A DNA stretch of 64,000 nucleotides, from assembly GCF_001039355.2 (NCBI RefSeq), contig NW_019774670.1, positions 1-64,000 on the forward strand. The letters run 5' to 3'. Under the pieces are notes generated by a model. That model did not search any database. It was given only the letters and a program-made list of their open reading frames with translations, and was not told the DNA's origin. Made by a program: the position numbers and the translations under genes. This document shows, piece after piece, positions 33,948 through 45,300 of the stretch (positions are counted from its first letter, which is position 1; the number at the start of each line of letters is the position of its first letter). The DNA is from Lingula anatina (Eukaryota; Brachiopoda; Lingulata; Lingulida; Lingulidae).

Positions 33948-34215
33948 TGTCGCCGTATATGGATGAAGAACTTGGATGCATTTACTTGTAGGCAGCTTTG
34001 GGATATTCATTATAAAAAGGTCTTTACATCAAGGGGGTAGAATAAAGCAGTGTGAGATTGATCATGAGTGATCATGAGTCGCCGTATATGGATGAAGAAC
34101 TTGAATGTTTTTACTTGTAGGCAGCTTTGGGATATTCATTATAAAAAGGTTTTTACATCAAGGGGGTAGAATAATTAATTAAGCAGTGTGAGATTAATCA
34201 TGAGTGATCATGAGT
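33948..34215. repeat. Tandem duplication of a ~130 bp unit
   Basis: 'gtcgccgtatatggatgaag' begins each copy (about 33948 and 34078), and both copies end 'atcatgagtgatcatgagt'. The second copy has an extra 'aattaatt'. The near identity indicates a recent duplication. Confidence 0.85.
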
Positions 34216-34463
34216 GTCGAATGATCATTTGAAATTCAAGATTTGCGAAAATTTCCACGTAAGAACACGTACCTGGGTGCAAAGTGAAAGTAGCAATTCA
34301 CTTTTTTATATCATACGAAGAACTTTTCCAAATTTTGACTCCTCTTCATCTTACTTTTCCTGACATTACAACCCACAGTTTGGTTAAAAAAAATAACTGC
34401 GACTTACCGCTTCGAAATTATAATACAAAGGGTCGTCCTGCTATAGGAAATAATAGTAGCAAC

Positions 34464-34468
<5 letters not shown>

Positions 34469-34499
<31 letters not shown>

Positions 34500-34510
34500 G
34501 GGGGGGGGGA
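34469..34510. repeat. Poly-T then poly-G tract
   Basis: A run of about 29 T is followed by about 11 G. Confidence 0.9.
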
Positions 34511-35340
34511 TTCCCCTTTCTATTAAAAGTGACATAGAGGGAAATACATTTTTATTACTTATGCACGGGCCAATAATAAATGATAATCTGGATGAAATAC
34601 ATTTTATCGTGGGTACACAATGGGCCATGTGACCCTTAACTAGTCACAAATTTTTTCTCGTCTCAGGTGAAGACGCATCAGCCAGGTGGGGTGGAGGGAG
34701 TACTGACTCTCTGAGGACCACCGCCTGAACAAGTGTGTTACTTGGCCCTTCAACTTGTGACTAAATAATTTTGCACTACCTGTTCCATTTTGGAGGGCCG
34801 GCCAGGTGACCTTGACGATGTAAATATGCCCCTACTACCGCCTGAAAAGCCGTACATGCGCCAGTATGGCACACTGCAGTGTTATTTTTGTGGTTCACAG
34901 CGAGTGTCTGTATTCGGTTGTCAAAGATCAATTATTATTTTATTTTTATTTTCAATACTCGGATATAGACTAAATAGACCACTCTACCCCCTCAACATTG
35001 TATTCCATTTTTTTATACATGCATGTGCATAGAACAAAAATGTCAATCTTACATCTACATTAAATTTTACTATGTCTAACCATGATGTAAGGAGCCTAAA
35101 TTGTAACGTACCGGTATGTTCCGGTAATGTATGATCCTGGTCAATTAATTTTTATATCGTGTTCCCATAAATTTTGTAATGATTCTGTCATAATAAATTA
35201 TATATATTGTAAGGATGTTTTTACAAATATTTAAACTGCAACTAACCAAGGGGCTTTGCACCATTATAGTAATAAAAACCCAGGAAAGTTAGTAAAAAGG
35301 AGCGGCCCTGAGCGTCCCTCTTACTATGCACTTTATTTCT
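34511..35340. other. Intergenic, no gene recognised
   Basis: No supported coding or RNA feature. Confidence 0.35.
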
Positions 35341-35629
35341 TGTAGGTGGTGGATGGTGGCTCTTACCCAGGGGGATTTTGGACAGGGAGAGAACCACTGT
35401 CAAACGCGTTTTCCCTAACGTGTAACTACCGTTTAGCAGAAAAGTCACGTTTTCCGACAATCTTCCGAATCTCCGCAATAGATATTTACAGGGCTTATTA
35501 CAACAGCACTGGTATATTGAAAAGGAATAAATTATACATTAACTAAGTTAAAATATTCAGCGCATGAGTCAAATGCACTCAAGGGCACTTTTCTGTGTTC
35601 ACAATAATTTAATTGAAATTTTTATTACA
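35341..35629 (-). mobile_element. 3' LTR of the Ty3/gypsy element
   Basis: Matches 40654-40845 plus 41666-41767 (the split 5' LTR) almost throughout, with shared 'gcagaaaagtca', 'caatagatatttacagggct' and 'gcgcatgagtcaaatgcact'. On the minus strand it begins TGTAATAAA and ends in CA. A purine-rich tract (minus strand gggaggagggc) lies directly upstream at 35631-35646 and is the expected polypurine tract. Confidence 0.85.
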
Positions 35630-35800
35630 ATGCCCTCCTCCCTACAAGTCCTGTCCTCAGGGCTTAAGTAACACCAACATTTTTTTTATAAGCAACTGTA
35701 AACAATGTGAACAATAACTAATATAACTTTGCTCTAAACAAACAAACAAACAAACAAACAACAAGTTCCAAGGGATAGCTAGTGCCATTCACTTCCTCCA

Positions 35801-37125
35801 TTAAACATTGTCTCTGAATCTTCGGGGAGGCCGCCGGTTCCGCCTTGGTCTCCTCGGGAGTGGAGCTAGAGCATCAACAGTGCTGTTCGGGACTGGGTCA
35901 CTTTTACCATCTCCTTCACTAACAGGTGGGACGGAATCAGTTTGAGACTCAGTTGGGCTTTTACTCTTATCACCATCCGTCTGTTCACTCGTATCCTCTT
36001 CTTCATCAGTAAGTGGCACAGGATCAGTTTCAGGAGGCATGTCTATACTTTCGTCAACATCGGTCTTTTCTTTTGTACCCTCTTCTTCATTACCAGGGGA
36101 GGCGACATCAATTTGAACCTCAGGAGGCGTCTCCGTGTATTCGTCATCATACGTCTGTGTTGCTACCGTTTTGTGTCTATCTTCAGGTACAAACCAGGGA
36201 GCCACTGCACTTCCACGATATTTCTTGAGACGATCTCCATGTATAATTTTCACGTCGGATCGGGCAGACTTCTGTTTTATTTTATACACAACATCGCTCA
36301 ACTTGTCAACAATAGTGAATGGCCCCACCCATTGGCATTGTAATTTCGGACTAAGTCCCTTTTTCCTAAGTGGGGAGTACAGCCACACCATGTCTCCTAT
36401 GCAGAATTTTTCTTCATCTGAACGCAGATCATAATACTTCTTTTGTCTCTTGGCTGCCTGTCCAAGTTCACGTCTGGCTATGTTGAAGGCCTCTTCCATC
36501 TTCATCTGCATTTCCATATAATACTCAAGAGTGGTCTTTTCCTGATCTACTGGTGAGCCAACCATGACATCTATGGGCAAGTTGATTTCTCTTCCCAACA
36601 TAAGACGGTTTGGAGACAGAGTTGTACTTTCATGCACAGTTGCTCGGTATGCCATCATTAAGTATAGTATATAACCATCCCAATCTGTCTGATGCTTGGA
36701 AGTAAAGATCTTTAACATAACGCCAATCGTCCTGTTAAATCGTTCCACCATACCGGCACTCTGAGGATGATAGGCGGTGGTAGCAGTTTTCTCCACACCC
36801 AGGAGTTTGCAAATCTCTCCAAACAGCTTCGACTCAAAGTTCCTTCCTCTGTCGGTGTGTATCTTGCGTGGGGCACCAAATCTGCAGATAAATTCCTCCA
36901 CCAACTTCTTTGCCACAGTTTCGGTCTCCTGTTTGGAATGGCATAGGCTTCAGTCCATCTGCTGAAATAGTCGCTCACCACCATGACATACCGATTGTTT
37001 GAATCGGTGACATGAAAAGGACCTTTGATGTCTAGTCCAATTCTTTCCATCACAGCACCAACTGCCGACTGCTTCAACTTAGGTCGCCTCTTTTTAATGG
37101 GATTCTTTGCAGCTCCACACTCATC
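35801..37125 (-). pseudogene. Ty3/gypsy integrase region (broken)
   Basis: The integrase inserts element cDNA into the genome. The minus strand encodes the HHCC zinc finger (first half in the preceding segment, CDEC here), the DDE core (GLDIKGPF, HTDRGRNF, GMVERFNRT) and a GPF module (WVGPFTIVDKLSD), followed by an acidic, Pro/Glu-rich C-terminal tail ending RRPPRRFRDNV. Two lesions are visible: an in-frame TAA at about 37133 within the zinc finger, and a frameshift at about 36920-36960 between the first and second catalytic Asp. The element cannot make a continuous polyprotein. Confidence 0.85.
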
Positions 37126-37131
37126 ACATTG

Positions 37132-38698
37132 TTATACCCACAGTTTGATTTGGGTGTCCATACCCGGCCAATGACATCTTTCTTTAAGGGCTAAGATAGT
37201 GCGATGTACTCCAAAATGTCCTCCATTGGGATTGGCGTGAAGATGCTCAAACATCGTTCTCCTTAACGGTTCAGGGGTCAACAATTGCCAATGGAAACTT
37301 TTACCTTGTTTCTTTACTAGCCATTTCCGGTACAGCACCCCGTTCTTCAATTCTAACTGGTCAAATTGGCTCCAATAACGCTTAAGTGGTTCACTTTGAT
37401 CACGAACAGTCTCAAAAGACGGTCTCTGTCCACATTTCTTCCACTGCATTACTTTGCCAAACACCAAATCTTGTTCCTGTAATTTCCCTAGATCTTGAGG
37501 CGAAATAAAAGGCAACCAATTAGGCTCCAACGAACCCTCTTCTCGTGACTTTGTGCTGATTACTTGTCTGGAGACCTTGGTGGGTGCAAGTTCTGGACAC
37601 TGTCGTTTACACTGGGAACAAGGTCTTCTACTCAAACCGTCGGCGTTTCCATGACGTTGACCTGGTCGATGCTCAATTGTAAAATGGTATTCACCTAGAA
37701 TTTCTAACCAGCGTGCTATCTGTCCTTCTGGTTCCTTAAACTTCAGCAACCATCTCAAGGATCCATGATCACTTCTAATCTTGAATTGTCGTCCACAGAG
37801 ATAATGTCTGAAGTATCGAGTAAAATGAACCACCGCTAATAACTCACGGCGGGTAACACAATTGCATCTCTCTGCCTTACTCAAACTCCGACTGGCATAT
37901 GCAATGACTTTTTCAACCCCATCTTGACACTGGCTGAGAACTGCACCAATTCCATCTTGGCTTGCATCTGTGTCTAGGATAAACTGGCCCTCTGGCGCCG
38001 GAAAAGATAATATGGGTGGGTTGATCAATGCTGCCTTCAATTCTTGAAATGATGCCTCCTGTTCATGGTTCCACTCAAATGCACGATTTTTCTCCGTCAG
38101 CTGTTGAAGAGGCTTAGATTTCTTTGAAAAATCCCTCACAAATCGTCTGTAGTATGAGCACAATCCCAAAAAGCTCCTCACATCCTTCACACATCTGGGG
38201 GTAGGCCAAGTCTTCACTGCGTCAATTTTGCCTGGATCTGTTGATACACCATGTTCTGACACCACATGCCCGAGATACTGTATTTCATGCTTGAAAAAGG
38301 TACACTTGCTAGGTTTCAACTTTAGTCCAGCTTTACCTAGACGCTCTAACACCAAAGCCAACCGATCAAGATGCTCTTCCACAGTTTTTTCCAAAGACGA
38401 TAATGTCATCTAAATATATCAGGCAAACTTCCCAGTGTAAGCCAGTGAGGATCAAGTCCATCAAACGCTCAAATGTTGCAGGAGCGTTGGCGAGGCCAAA
38501 TGGCATAACTTTAAACTGAAATAGTCCACGTCGTGTGATGAAAGCCGTCGTCGGTTTATCACGAGGATGCATCTCAACTTGCCAATATCCCATCATCTGA
38601 TCAATCACTGAAAACCATTTGGAACCATGTAAAGCGTCTAACGTTTCGTCAATCCGTGGTATGGGATAAGCCTCTTTCTTGGTGACAGCGTCTTTCAT
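37132..38698 (-). pseudogene. Ty3/gypsy reverse transcriptase and RNase H (broken)
   Basis: The 5' part (38366-38698) has the RT palm: PIPRIDETLDALHGSKWFS, GLFQFKVMPFGLANAP and the catalytic YLDD. A frameshift in an A run just after YLDD (about 38390-38400) moves the rest to another frame (37132-38409), which contains the RT thumb (KPSKCTFF), the RNase H start ILDTDASQDGIGAVL, TRRELLAVV, the SDHGSLRWL segment and the H-H half of the integrase zinc finger. The RT N-terminus, the protease and the nucleocapsid knuckle are missing between this and gag. The element is an internally deleted copy. Confidence 0.85.
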
Positions 38699-38769
38699 TG
38701 GTGAAGACCTGGTCTGGGTTAGTTTAAAGTTGGCCCATTGTTTGGTTTTGGTCCATTATTGCTGCGGAA

Positions 38770-39852
38770 TCAGCCTCCTGGTCTGGGTGCCGTGGGTAAG
38801 GGAGCCGGGTTGGAATTGGGGACGGGAACAGAATTACCCATGAAACGTTGATTTCCATGGAACTGGTCTTGCCTACCCCGCTCACTGGCTCGTCGTAGAT
38901 TTCCAATCTGTGTCGATTGAGCACGTAGGTTGTTATTGAGTTGTTCCAATAATTGATTCATCTTCGCAATTGTACCATTAGAAATTTCTTCTTGCTCACT
39001 CACCCTGTCGGCGGTGCGGGCATAGACTTTATCATTTTTACGCAGACAATTTCGTGCCGTTTCTGCTTCCTGGCAAGTTTCCATTCCAATGGCAACTTCT
39101 TCTGCCTCAATTAAGGTACGAGGTCGATATCGCATCACTTCCAGCCGGAGGCGAGATTCATCTAAGGCATCTAAGAAATACTCTCTTTCAAACGTAGCTC
39201 TGACACGTTCATCCTCGCCTGGCCAACCAAGTCGCACCAATCGTCGTATGGCTTGGGCGAGTTCGCTAATCGACTCCTTTGGTTTGCGTCTCCGGGTGCG
39301 AGCTTGCACTCTGTACCATTCTTTCTTGTTGGGTGGACTGTACCGTTGCTCCAACGCCTCGGCTAACACATGGAATTGTTTGCGTTTTTCGACCGGTAAA
39401 TCACTCAGCACTTGGGCCGCTTCACCTCTCAAGGCCATGGCAAGGTGGGTGCTGCATTCTTCGTCTGTCCACCGGTAATTGTCTGAGCATATTTCAAGTT
39501 GGGAACGAAAATCATCCCAATCGCAGTTTTTCCCATCAAATGTTCCCAATTTAATGGTTGGCCCAGTCTTGTACATTCTTTGATCTGCATAACTAGGCAT
39601 GGCAGTAGATATCCTAGGAGGTGGGGAAATATCAGTCACGGGATTTACTCGTCGGTGAGCTGCATTCAACGTGGCCTGTAGGTCTGCTTCCATCTCGTCT
39701 ATTCGCCGTCTTACATCACGTAGTTCATCATCTACATCAATGTCTGGGTTATAACGTGGAGGTAACACATTTCCACTCCTGGTAAATGTGGAACTAAGTC
39801 CAGTGTCCTGGCGATCTCTGGTATCAGGGCTTATTCCACGTTTCTTCTCCAT
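38770..39852 (-). CDS. Ty3/gypsy Gag-like protein (capsid, 360 aa)
   Basis: One open frame of 360 codons. It has an N-terminal charged region, a helical segment (residues ~40-65), then a capsid-like core around FDGKNCDWDDFRSQLE, EECSTHLAMALRGEAAQVL and WPGEDERVRATFEREYFLDAL, matching the retrotransposon gag domain. It ends in a Gln/Asn/Pro-rich tail at a TGA. No CCHC knuckle follows; that part appears to be removed by the same deletion that took protease. This is the only intact long frame of the element and might still be translated. Confidence 0.8.
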   Translation of the reverse strand: MEKKRGISPDTRDRQDTGLSSTFTRSGNVLPPRYNPDIDVDDELRDVRRRIDEMEADLQATLNAAHRRVNPVTDISPPPRISTAMPSYADQRMYKTGPTIKLGTFDGKNCDWDDFRSQLEICSDNYRWTDEECSTHLAMALRGEAAQVLSDLPVEKRKQFHVLAEALEQRYSPPNKKEWYRVQARTRRRKPKESISELAQAIRRLVRLGWPGEDERVRATFEREYFLDALDESRLRLEVMRYRPRTLIEAEEVAIGMETCQEAETARNCLRKNDKVYARTADRVSEQEEISNGTIAKMNQLLEQLNNNLRAQSTQIGNLRRASERGRQDQFHGNQRFMGNSVPVPNSNPAPLPTAPRPGG

Positions 39853-40205
39853 TGCTTCTTCAGGGTCGTGACAATGACTATAAATCCCGCCGCTGCCACC
39901 AAAATCTGTAACGGATTTTATGTTGGTACTTCAGTCCGTACAGTATTAAAAGGGATCCGTCATTGTTTTAAAGGTTCAAATCCTAGAAACAAACTGCTGA
40001 TGTAAAAAGGTTCAAAATGTTTATTAAAATCCAACAAAATGCAATGTGGTAATAATGCCCAGTCTGATATTCAGTTATTGTCTTTAAGTCCACGTTAAAT
40101 ATAAGTCCTTTGGATATATTCAGTTAATGTCCAGTTTTAGTTCTGCATAAACTTCCAATCGGTGGGAGACTGTGACAGCAGTGGCTCCTCTTTTACCGGC
40201 CCACA

Positions 40206-40540
40206 GCTATAGGTGCCAACACGGTGCGCACCTTTGGGAGAGTCTAAGCGTTAGACTTCCCTCCTTCAATCAACGACTTAGGATGCCGGCACGGCGCACA
40301 CCCTCAGGACAGCTTACTTCCCATCTTCCAACCAGCCACCTGCCTAGAGTTCCAACACGGCACGAACTCTCCGACCAATTACCTACTTAGGGTTCTGTCA
40401 CGGCACGAACCCACGGGAGAGCCCAACTTCCCGTTCTCCGTTCAGCCACCTGCTAAGGGTCCCGACACGGCGTAAACCCTGCCACACCAACCAACAGCTA
40501 AGGGTCCCGACTCGGCATGAACCCTGCGACACCAACCAAC
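40206..40540 (-). repeat. Six tandem hairpin units in the gypsy 5' leader
   Basis: Six imperfect units of 45-65 bp lie between the 5' LTR and gag. Each contains an inverted pair around a conserved CGGC-type loop, written here on the plus strand: GGTGC..GCACC, agagttc..gaactct, gggttc..gaaccc and agggt..accct. The paired bases change together between units while the loop text (cacggca) stays, so an RNA hairpin is being conserved. Position in the leader suggests a packaging, dimerisation or translation role, but that is inference. Confidence 0.65.
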
Positions 40541-40845
40541 TGCTTTTACTACCGTCCCAGTGAACCTGCCAGAGAGAACAAGTCCTTTCAATCGGAACCT
40601 CGAGTGTAGCTCTACTGCGTCTGGGAATGTTCACCCAACGAGTGCTAGGCAGCTGAAAATGGGGTGGATGGTGGCTTTTACCCAGGGGGCTTTTGGACAG
40701 GGTGAGAACCACTGCCAAACGCGTTTACACTCACGTTTAACTACCGTTTAGCAGAAAAGTCAAGTTTTCTGACAATCTTCTGAATCTCCGCAATAGATAT
40801 TTACAGGGCTTATTACAACAGCACTGGTATATTGAAAAGGAATAA

Positions 40846-41665
40846 GAGCGCATTCCCAACGAATTAAGCCAGGCTTTACAAAGCCGGTGACCTAAAAATG
40901 GCGGACGTACATGAAAGAAAAACCGCCTAATCTTTTAAAAGTCTCTCCGCCTCTCACACGCCTCCCCACACGTCGTCCCTGCGGGGGACAGTAATTAAAT
41001 CTCGGCTCCGAACATTAATATTTCCGTGAATATCTCTGGTGATATTATCTCCGTAGATAGTCGATTCATTGCTGCTCTACGAGCCAAATTATTCCTTTTT
41101 CATCTCTGTTTTCAAAGATAATAGAACAGAAGAGCTTTTTTCCTTCGATCGCCTTCAGCCGCCATGCTTTCTTCACCACGAGTTTAACTGATGAGCATGC
41201 GCACTTAATATTTCTCAGGTAGCTTCCGCATGGCGAACGGAGACGCGATTTAATTACTGTACCCCGCAGGGACGACGTGTGGGGAGGCGGAGAGACTATT
41301 AAAAGATTAGGCGGTTTTTCTTTCATGTACGTCCGCCATTTTTATTCCGCACGAAAACGCAGTAGATGCTCCAGCGCAGTAGACTACTGCAATCATACTG
41401 CAAATATGCCTCAAATCTGCTTCGCATTGGGAGCTAATTAGCATATTTGAAACATGCTTCTATCATGCTGCTAATCTACTGCATTAATGCTCCTCCTCTG
41501 TACAACCCTATGTAATTTTTGAAGTAGAATTGCAGTAGGGTATACTGCATTTCTACCGCAAATATGCTCCACACCACTACTGCGTTAATGCTTCTTTGCT
41601 ACTTCGATACTACTGCATTTTCGTTCTGTAAATTAAGCCTGGCTTAATTCGTTAAGAGTGCGCTC
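40846..41665. mobile_element. PIF/Harbinger-like foldback element inside the 5' LTR
   Basis: An 820 bp element flanked by TAA on both sides (40843-40845 and 41666-41668). Its ends are inverted repeats: gagcgcattcccaacgaatt and aattcgttaagagtgcgctc, with aagccaggctt inside. A second, inner pair of ~115 bp arms (40893-41010 and 41228-41343, with gcggacgtacatgaaagaaa / tttctttcatgtacgtccgc) brackets a 215 bp core. No transposase frame is present. Confidence 0.8.
41347..41624. mobile_element. TA-MITE, copy 3, nested in the Harbinger element
   Basis: Close match to 22682-22965 in inverse orientation. The left terminal repeat starts ccgcacgaaaacgcagtaga, while the right one stops at cattttcgt without the gcggg end, so this copy is slightly truncated. 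It lies between the right inner arm and the right terminal repeat of the host element, making it the innermost of three nested insertions. Confidence 0.8.
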
Positions 41666-41789
41666 TAAATTATACATTAACTAAGTTTAAATATTCAGCG
41701 CATGAGTCAAATGCACTTACGGGCACTTTTCTGTGTTCACAATAATTTAATTGAAAATTTTATTACAGTACTATCAGGGACAGAAACTG

Positions 41790-42350
41790 AAGAGGAAGCT
41801 ATGACAATCCCATGGAGAAGAACAGCAGGAATGAATAATGGAAAACTGGTGTGATGCTTGAAAGACACCATGACCTCCCTCTTCCAGTGAATTTAACAAT
41901 GCAGCTGCCAAAGAAGTTGTTCCAAATGAGCTGCAGTATATTATCTTCTTTCTTTGGCCATCCCTGCTTCTGAGGAGCCAACACTATACAATCTCTCTTT
42001 GCCAGAAGAAACTCACGCCAAGCTGCTATCAGCCTGTCAAGATATTGTATATTTAGCATTTTGAAGGAGGAAAAGTACCTGGACGTAACTGGCTCTATCT
42101 CTGACAAGAAGACACTTGACTGGGTCTTCCCAACTGCTCACATGGTTGAAAAATTATATACTCATATACTCAACCACTGTAGGCCTAGAGGCCAGTATTG
42201 TCTGACTCCAGTTGCTATCCTCCAGTGATATACATGCAGGTTTCATCAGTGGATTTCCCACAATCTTGGGACAATATTGACTTTTAACTCTCACTGAGGC
42301 TGGAACTATACCCACAATTCTAATAGCATAATGATTCAAAGAGAGCAGCT
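41790..42350 (-). other. Gene-like but unrecognised minus-strand frames
   Basis: Frames at 41799-42107 (102 codons; MLNIQYLDRLIAAWREFLLA, QGWPKKEDNILQ) and 42154-42339 (61 codons) are adjacent and protein-like, but I recognise no family and find no clean junction. Decayed transposon coding sequence is one explanation. Confidence 0.2.
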
Positions 42351-45300
42351 AAATGTGTCACTGCCAAGCCAAGGAAGACAGTAGTTGACGAAAAAGAAAA
42401 TATTTGCAATTACAAGAGACAGTCTTGAAGTAAACATACTTATTAAAAATTCAACATCAACATGTATGATTATTACAATAAGGCATTTTGCTGTGACTTT
42501 TTACAATGAGATTTAAATGCGAATGGAACTCCCAGTACTTGTAATATATTCTCCTTTCTGTATATGAACATGTATCATTAAGATAATCACAAGTACACAA
42601 ACGTTTGTCCTAATTACATCTTTTATGTAGCTTACTTATTAATCTGGTAAGTATTTGGGATGAAAATATTAGAGTAAAGCTTTAGTAGGCCTATAATAAA
42701 ATAATAAAAATCTTTTCTACAAGGCGTCTGTTTTATCTTATTCTATGTACTAAATCATTTATAAGCATATGCTCCTAAAAGAATCATTTTAAATAGATCG
42801 AACGTTCACTGTCATCACATTCATGCGATGAACGTTGCACTCACTATCGTAGTAAAACGTGAGATAAGTGACCCAGATTATGCACTGGGTAAAATTAGGT
42901 CAGCTTGCTCCATGCATATGCAGATTGACGTCCAATTGCGTCCTATGATTAAACAAGGCGTCCTAAGCACCGACATGTTTTACCCTACGCGTTGTATCCT
43001 TGCATTACTTAGTGCGGATGTTTGAAATTGAACACCGTTTCCATGGGCAGCTTTCGTTAAAGGAACTCCTCGGATTCCGGTGGCAGAATACTATATTATC
43101 TTAGTTCTTAAGAGACCTTCTAGCCACCCGACGTGGGACCTAAACAACATCTCTCAGGCTTCAGATTACGGCCTATAGGGACACGGCAAGCACGTGTAAT
43201 GTGTTCATACCTTCAGGGGCAAATGTCTTTTGATAAGCAAAAAATACAAAAACATTGGATATATCTTTTCTTTTCGAAGAATGTAATTTATTTTTTCACA
43301 TTACATCTTAAATACAGTAAATAAAACAAAATAAAGCAGATTTAAATATATTGTGCGTTTCATTTTGGTTTAATGATATTCAACCGCAGATTCACTGCAG
43401 AGCAGCTCTTTTTTCGAACACGGTCGCTGTTCCTCAGAGCCACTGCGAAACTGACGCGTTAAAACGTTTCAATAGTTAAGAATCTAACTTCACGGTGGTC
43501 CTGACAATCAAGGTAGGTACAAGCCGAGCAGTATAGCTTACGTCACGTGATAACGTGACATGATAGCAATGACATAATGTTAATATTTGTTAGTCGTATA
43601 TGAACGTCTTTTGCTTACTCAGCATTTTCGGTGCTTTGCATGCAGAACATCAAGGGTAGAAGAAGGAAGGCTAAAGTATCTGATCTGACAGTGAAAGATT
43701 CCGTTTGAACCAAGCTCCAGGGAGGCGGGAAATTGTATGAGCGTGAATGAGGTCCAATATTTATGTCATGTAGGCAAAAAACGAACCTAATCTTTGTCAA
43801 AGTCGTGACCTAATTTCACACTCGGAACTCTCCTCTCTCATGAGGCGAGAAAATACATCGAAATTTGAACGAACAGTTCCCTCATAAAACGCTTCATTAT
43901 CCCAATCCATGACAGAAAAAAAGTCTTGTGTGCTTTAACAATTTATTTATTTTTTTTGTTTCTAAAAGATACTTCAAGCATCAGTTGGGGCGCCCCTGCG
44001 GAAATTTGTCCCACTTAACGTTTACTTACGATTTTCAATCTATTATGGAACATTAACTCAGTTATAATGTTGTCCTGTAACAAATGTAAGAGGTCGAGAA
44101 CTGTCCTTGGGAAGTCCTTCAGAATGTCCTAGGACAGATTAAGGAAAGGATGAGTGCGAATAAGGGGGTAAAAGTGCCCACTTCTGTACATGAAAAATAA
44201 ACTGTGAATGAATGAAAAAAAATTGATGCCAAATTAAAGTTGGGGTCTTACACTTTTATGATCCACATAAAAAATATTTTTCATTTAATTTGAAATATAA
44301 AAAATTAATGGAAAAATGACCTTGTCAAATATCCATGAAAATGTGTGTTTTAGGGGGGGGGGGTCTGAATTGTAATGCTACATATCTTTAGTTATAATAA
44401 GGTGACAACTGTGAAATTTTGTAATTGGGTACAGAAGGTACTTTTGTAGAAAAGAAAGGCAATAAGTGGCCAATCACTGCTTGTGATCAATATATTGATT
44501 GCTTTATTCTTAAATGTAGTGCTGATTGAAAGAAGAATCTTACAGTGACTTGAGGATATAGGATGTTCATTTTTTATATGAGCCCCTGAAAAGATATGAA
44601 TATAAGGTGAGATATATGTAAAAATCGGCTTGTCTGAGGGTTGGGCTCGATATGTACTCAAAATAAATAGGGACATTTTCAGTCCTTATGCTAGCAGGCG
44701 GCCATGTTTATTCCTGCCATGAGGTAGTTGCTACATGCTTACATAGGATGGCTAGGCAGATACAGTGAAACTTTTGTAAAAAAAGAACAACCCAAAATAA
44801 AATGTAGGTCTTTGAAAGAAAAATAGGGGTTAGAGTCAGTAAAATATTTTCAATTACAACCAAAAAAGAAGTCATGTAATGCATGCTATCCAAAAGAAAG
44901 GGGGGGGGGTATGGATAGGAAATAGAGTCCAAATACAGTAAGTATATCATACTTTGATTCTTATTTCTTAGGATTAAGAAAGATTAACTGTAAAATGTGC
45001 TTCAGATATTCAAAGTTATATTAAGTATCTAAATAGCAAATGAACATTGTGGTGGCTCCTACTTTATATAGAGACCCATGCTGTAATAGACCTCTACACA
45101 TAAGGGTGGCTTGACTGAACCCCCTCTAATGGGCATGAAAGTACATTTTGTACAACCAAAAGTGTTGTGTAAATGTCCTCTTTTATGTCTATTTTGCATA
45201 AAAAGTAAAATAAAATGCTCCATGCCACACACCCTAGTTTTGTTATAATTATGACCTAATCTTCCACACCAGCACTATTCATAATAGCTTAGCAGAGTTT

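Larger units (their letters stand above)
40654..41767 (-). mobile_element. 5' LTR of the Ty3/gypsy element, split by an insertion
   Basis: LTR sequence at 40654-40845 resumes at 41666-41767, and the 3' LTR at 35341-35629 gives the uninterrupted form. The split is exactly at a TAA that is duplicated. Several substitutions separate the two LTRs, so the element is not recent. I could not identify a primer binding site. Confidence 0.8.

Noticed and set aside
35942-39681. Plus-strand frames of 60-133 codons across the gypsy element
   Set aside because: They are antisense shadows of the well-supported minus-strand gag and pol frames.
39968-39985. ggttcaaatcct resembling a tRNA B box
   Set aside because: No cloverleaf or A box can be drawn around it, and it lies in the gypsy leader.
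42819-43025. 65-codon plus-strand frame
   Set aside because: No domain, no splice context and no repeat partner; unsupported as a gene.
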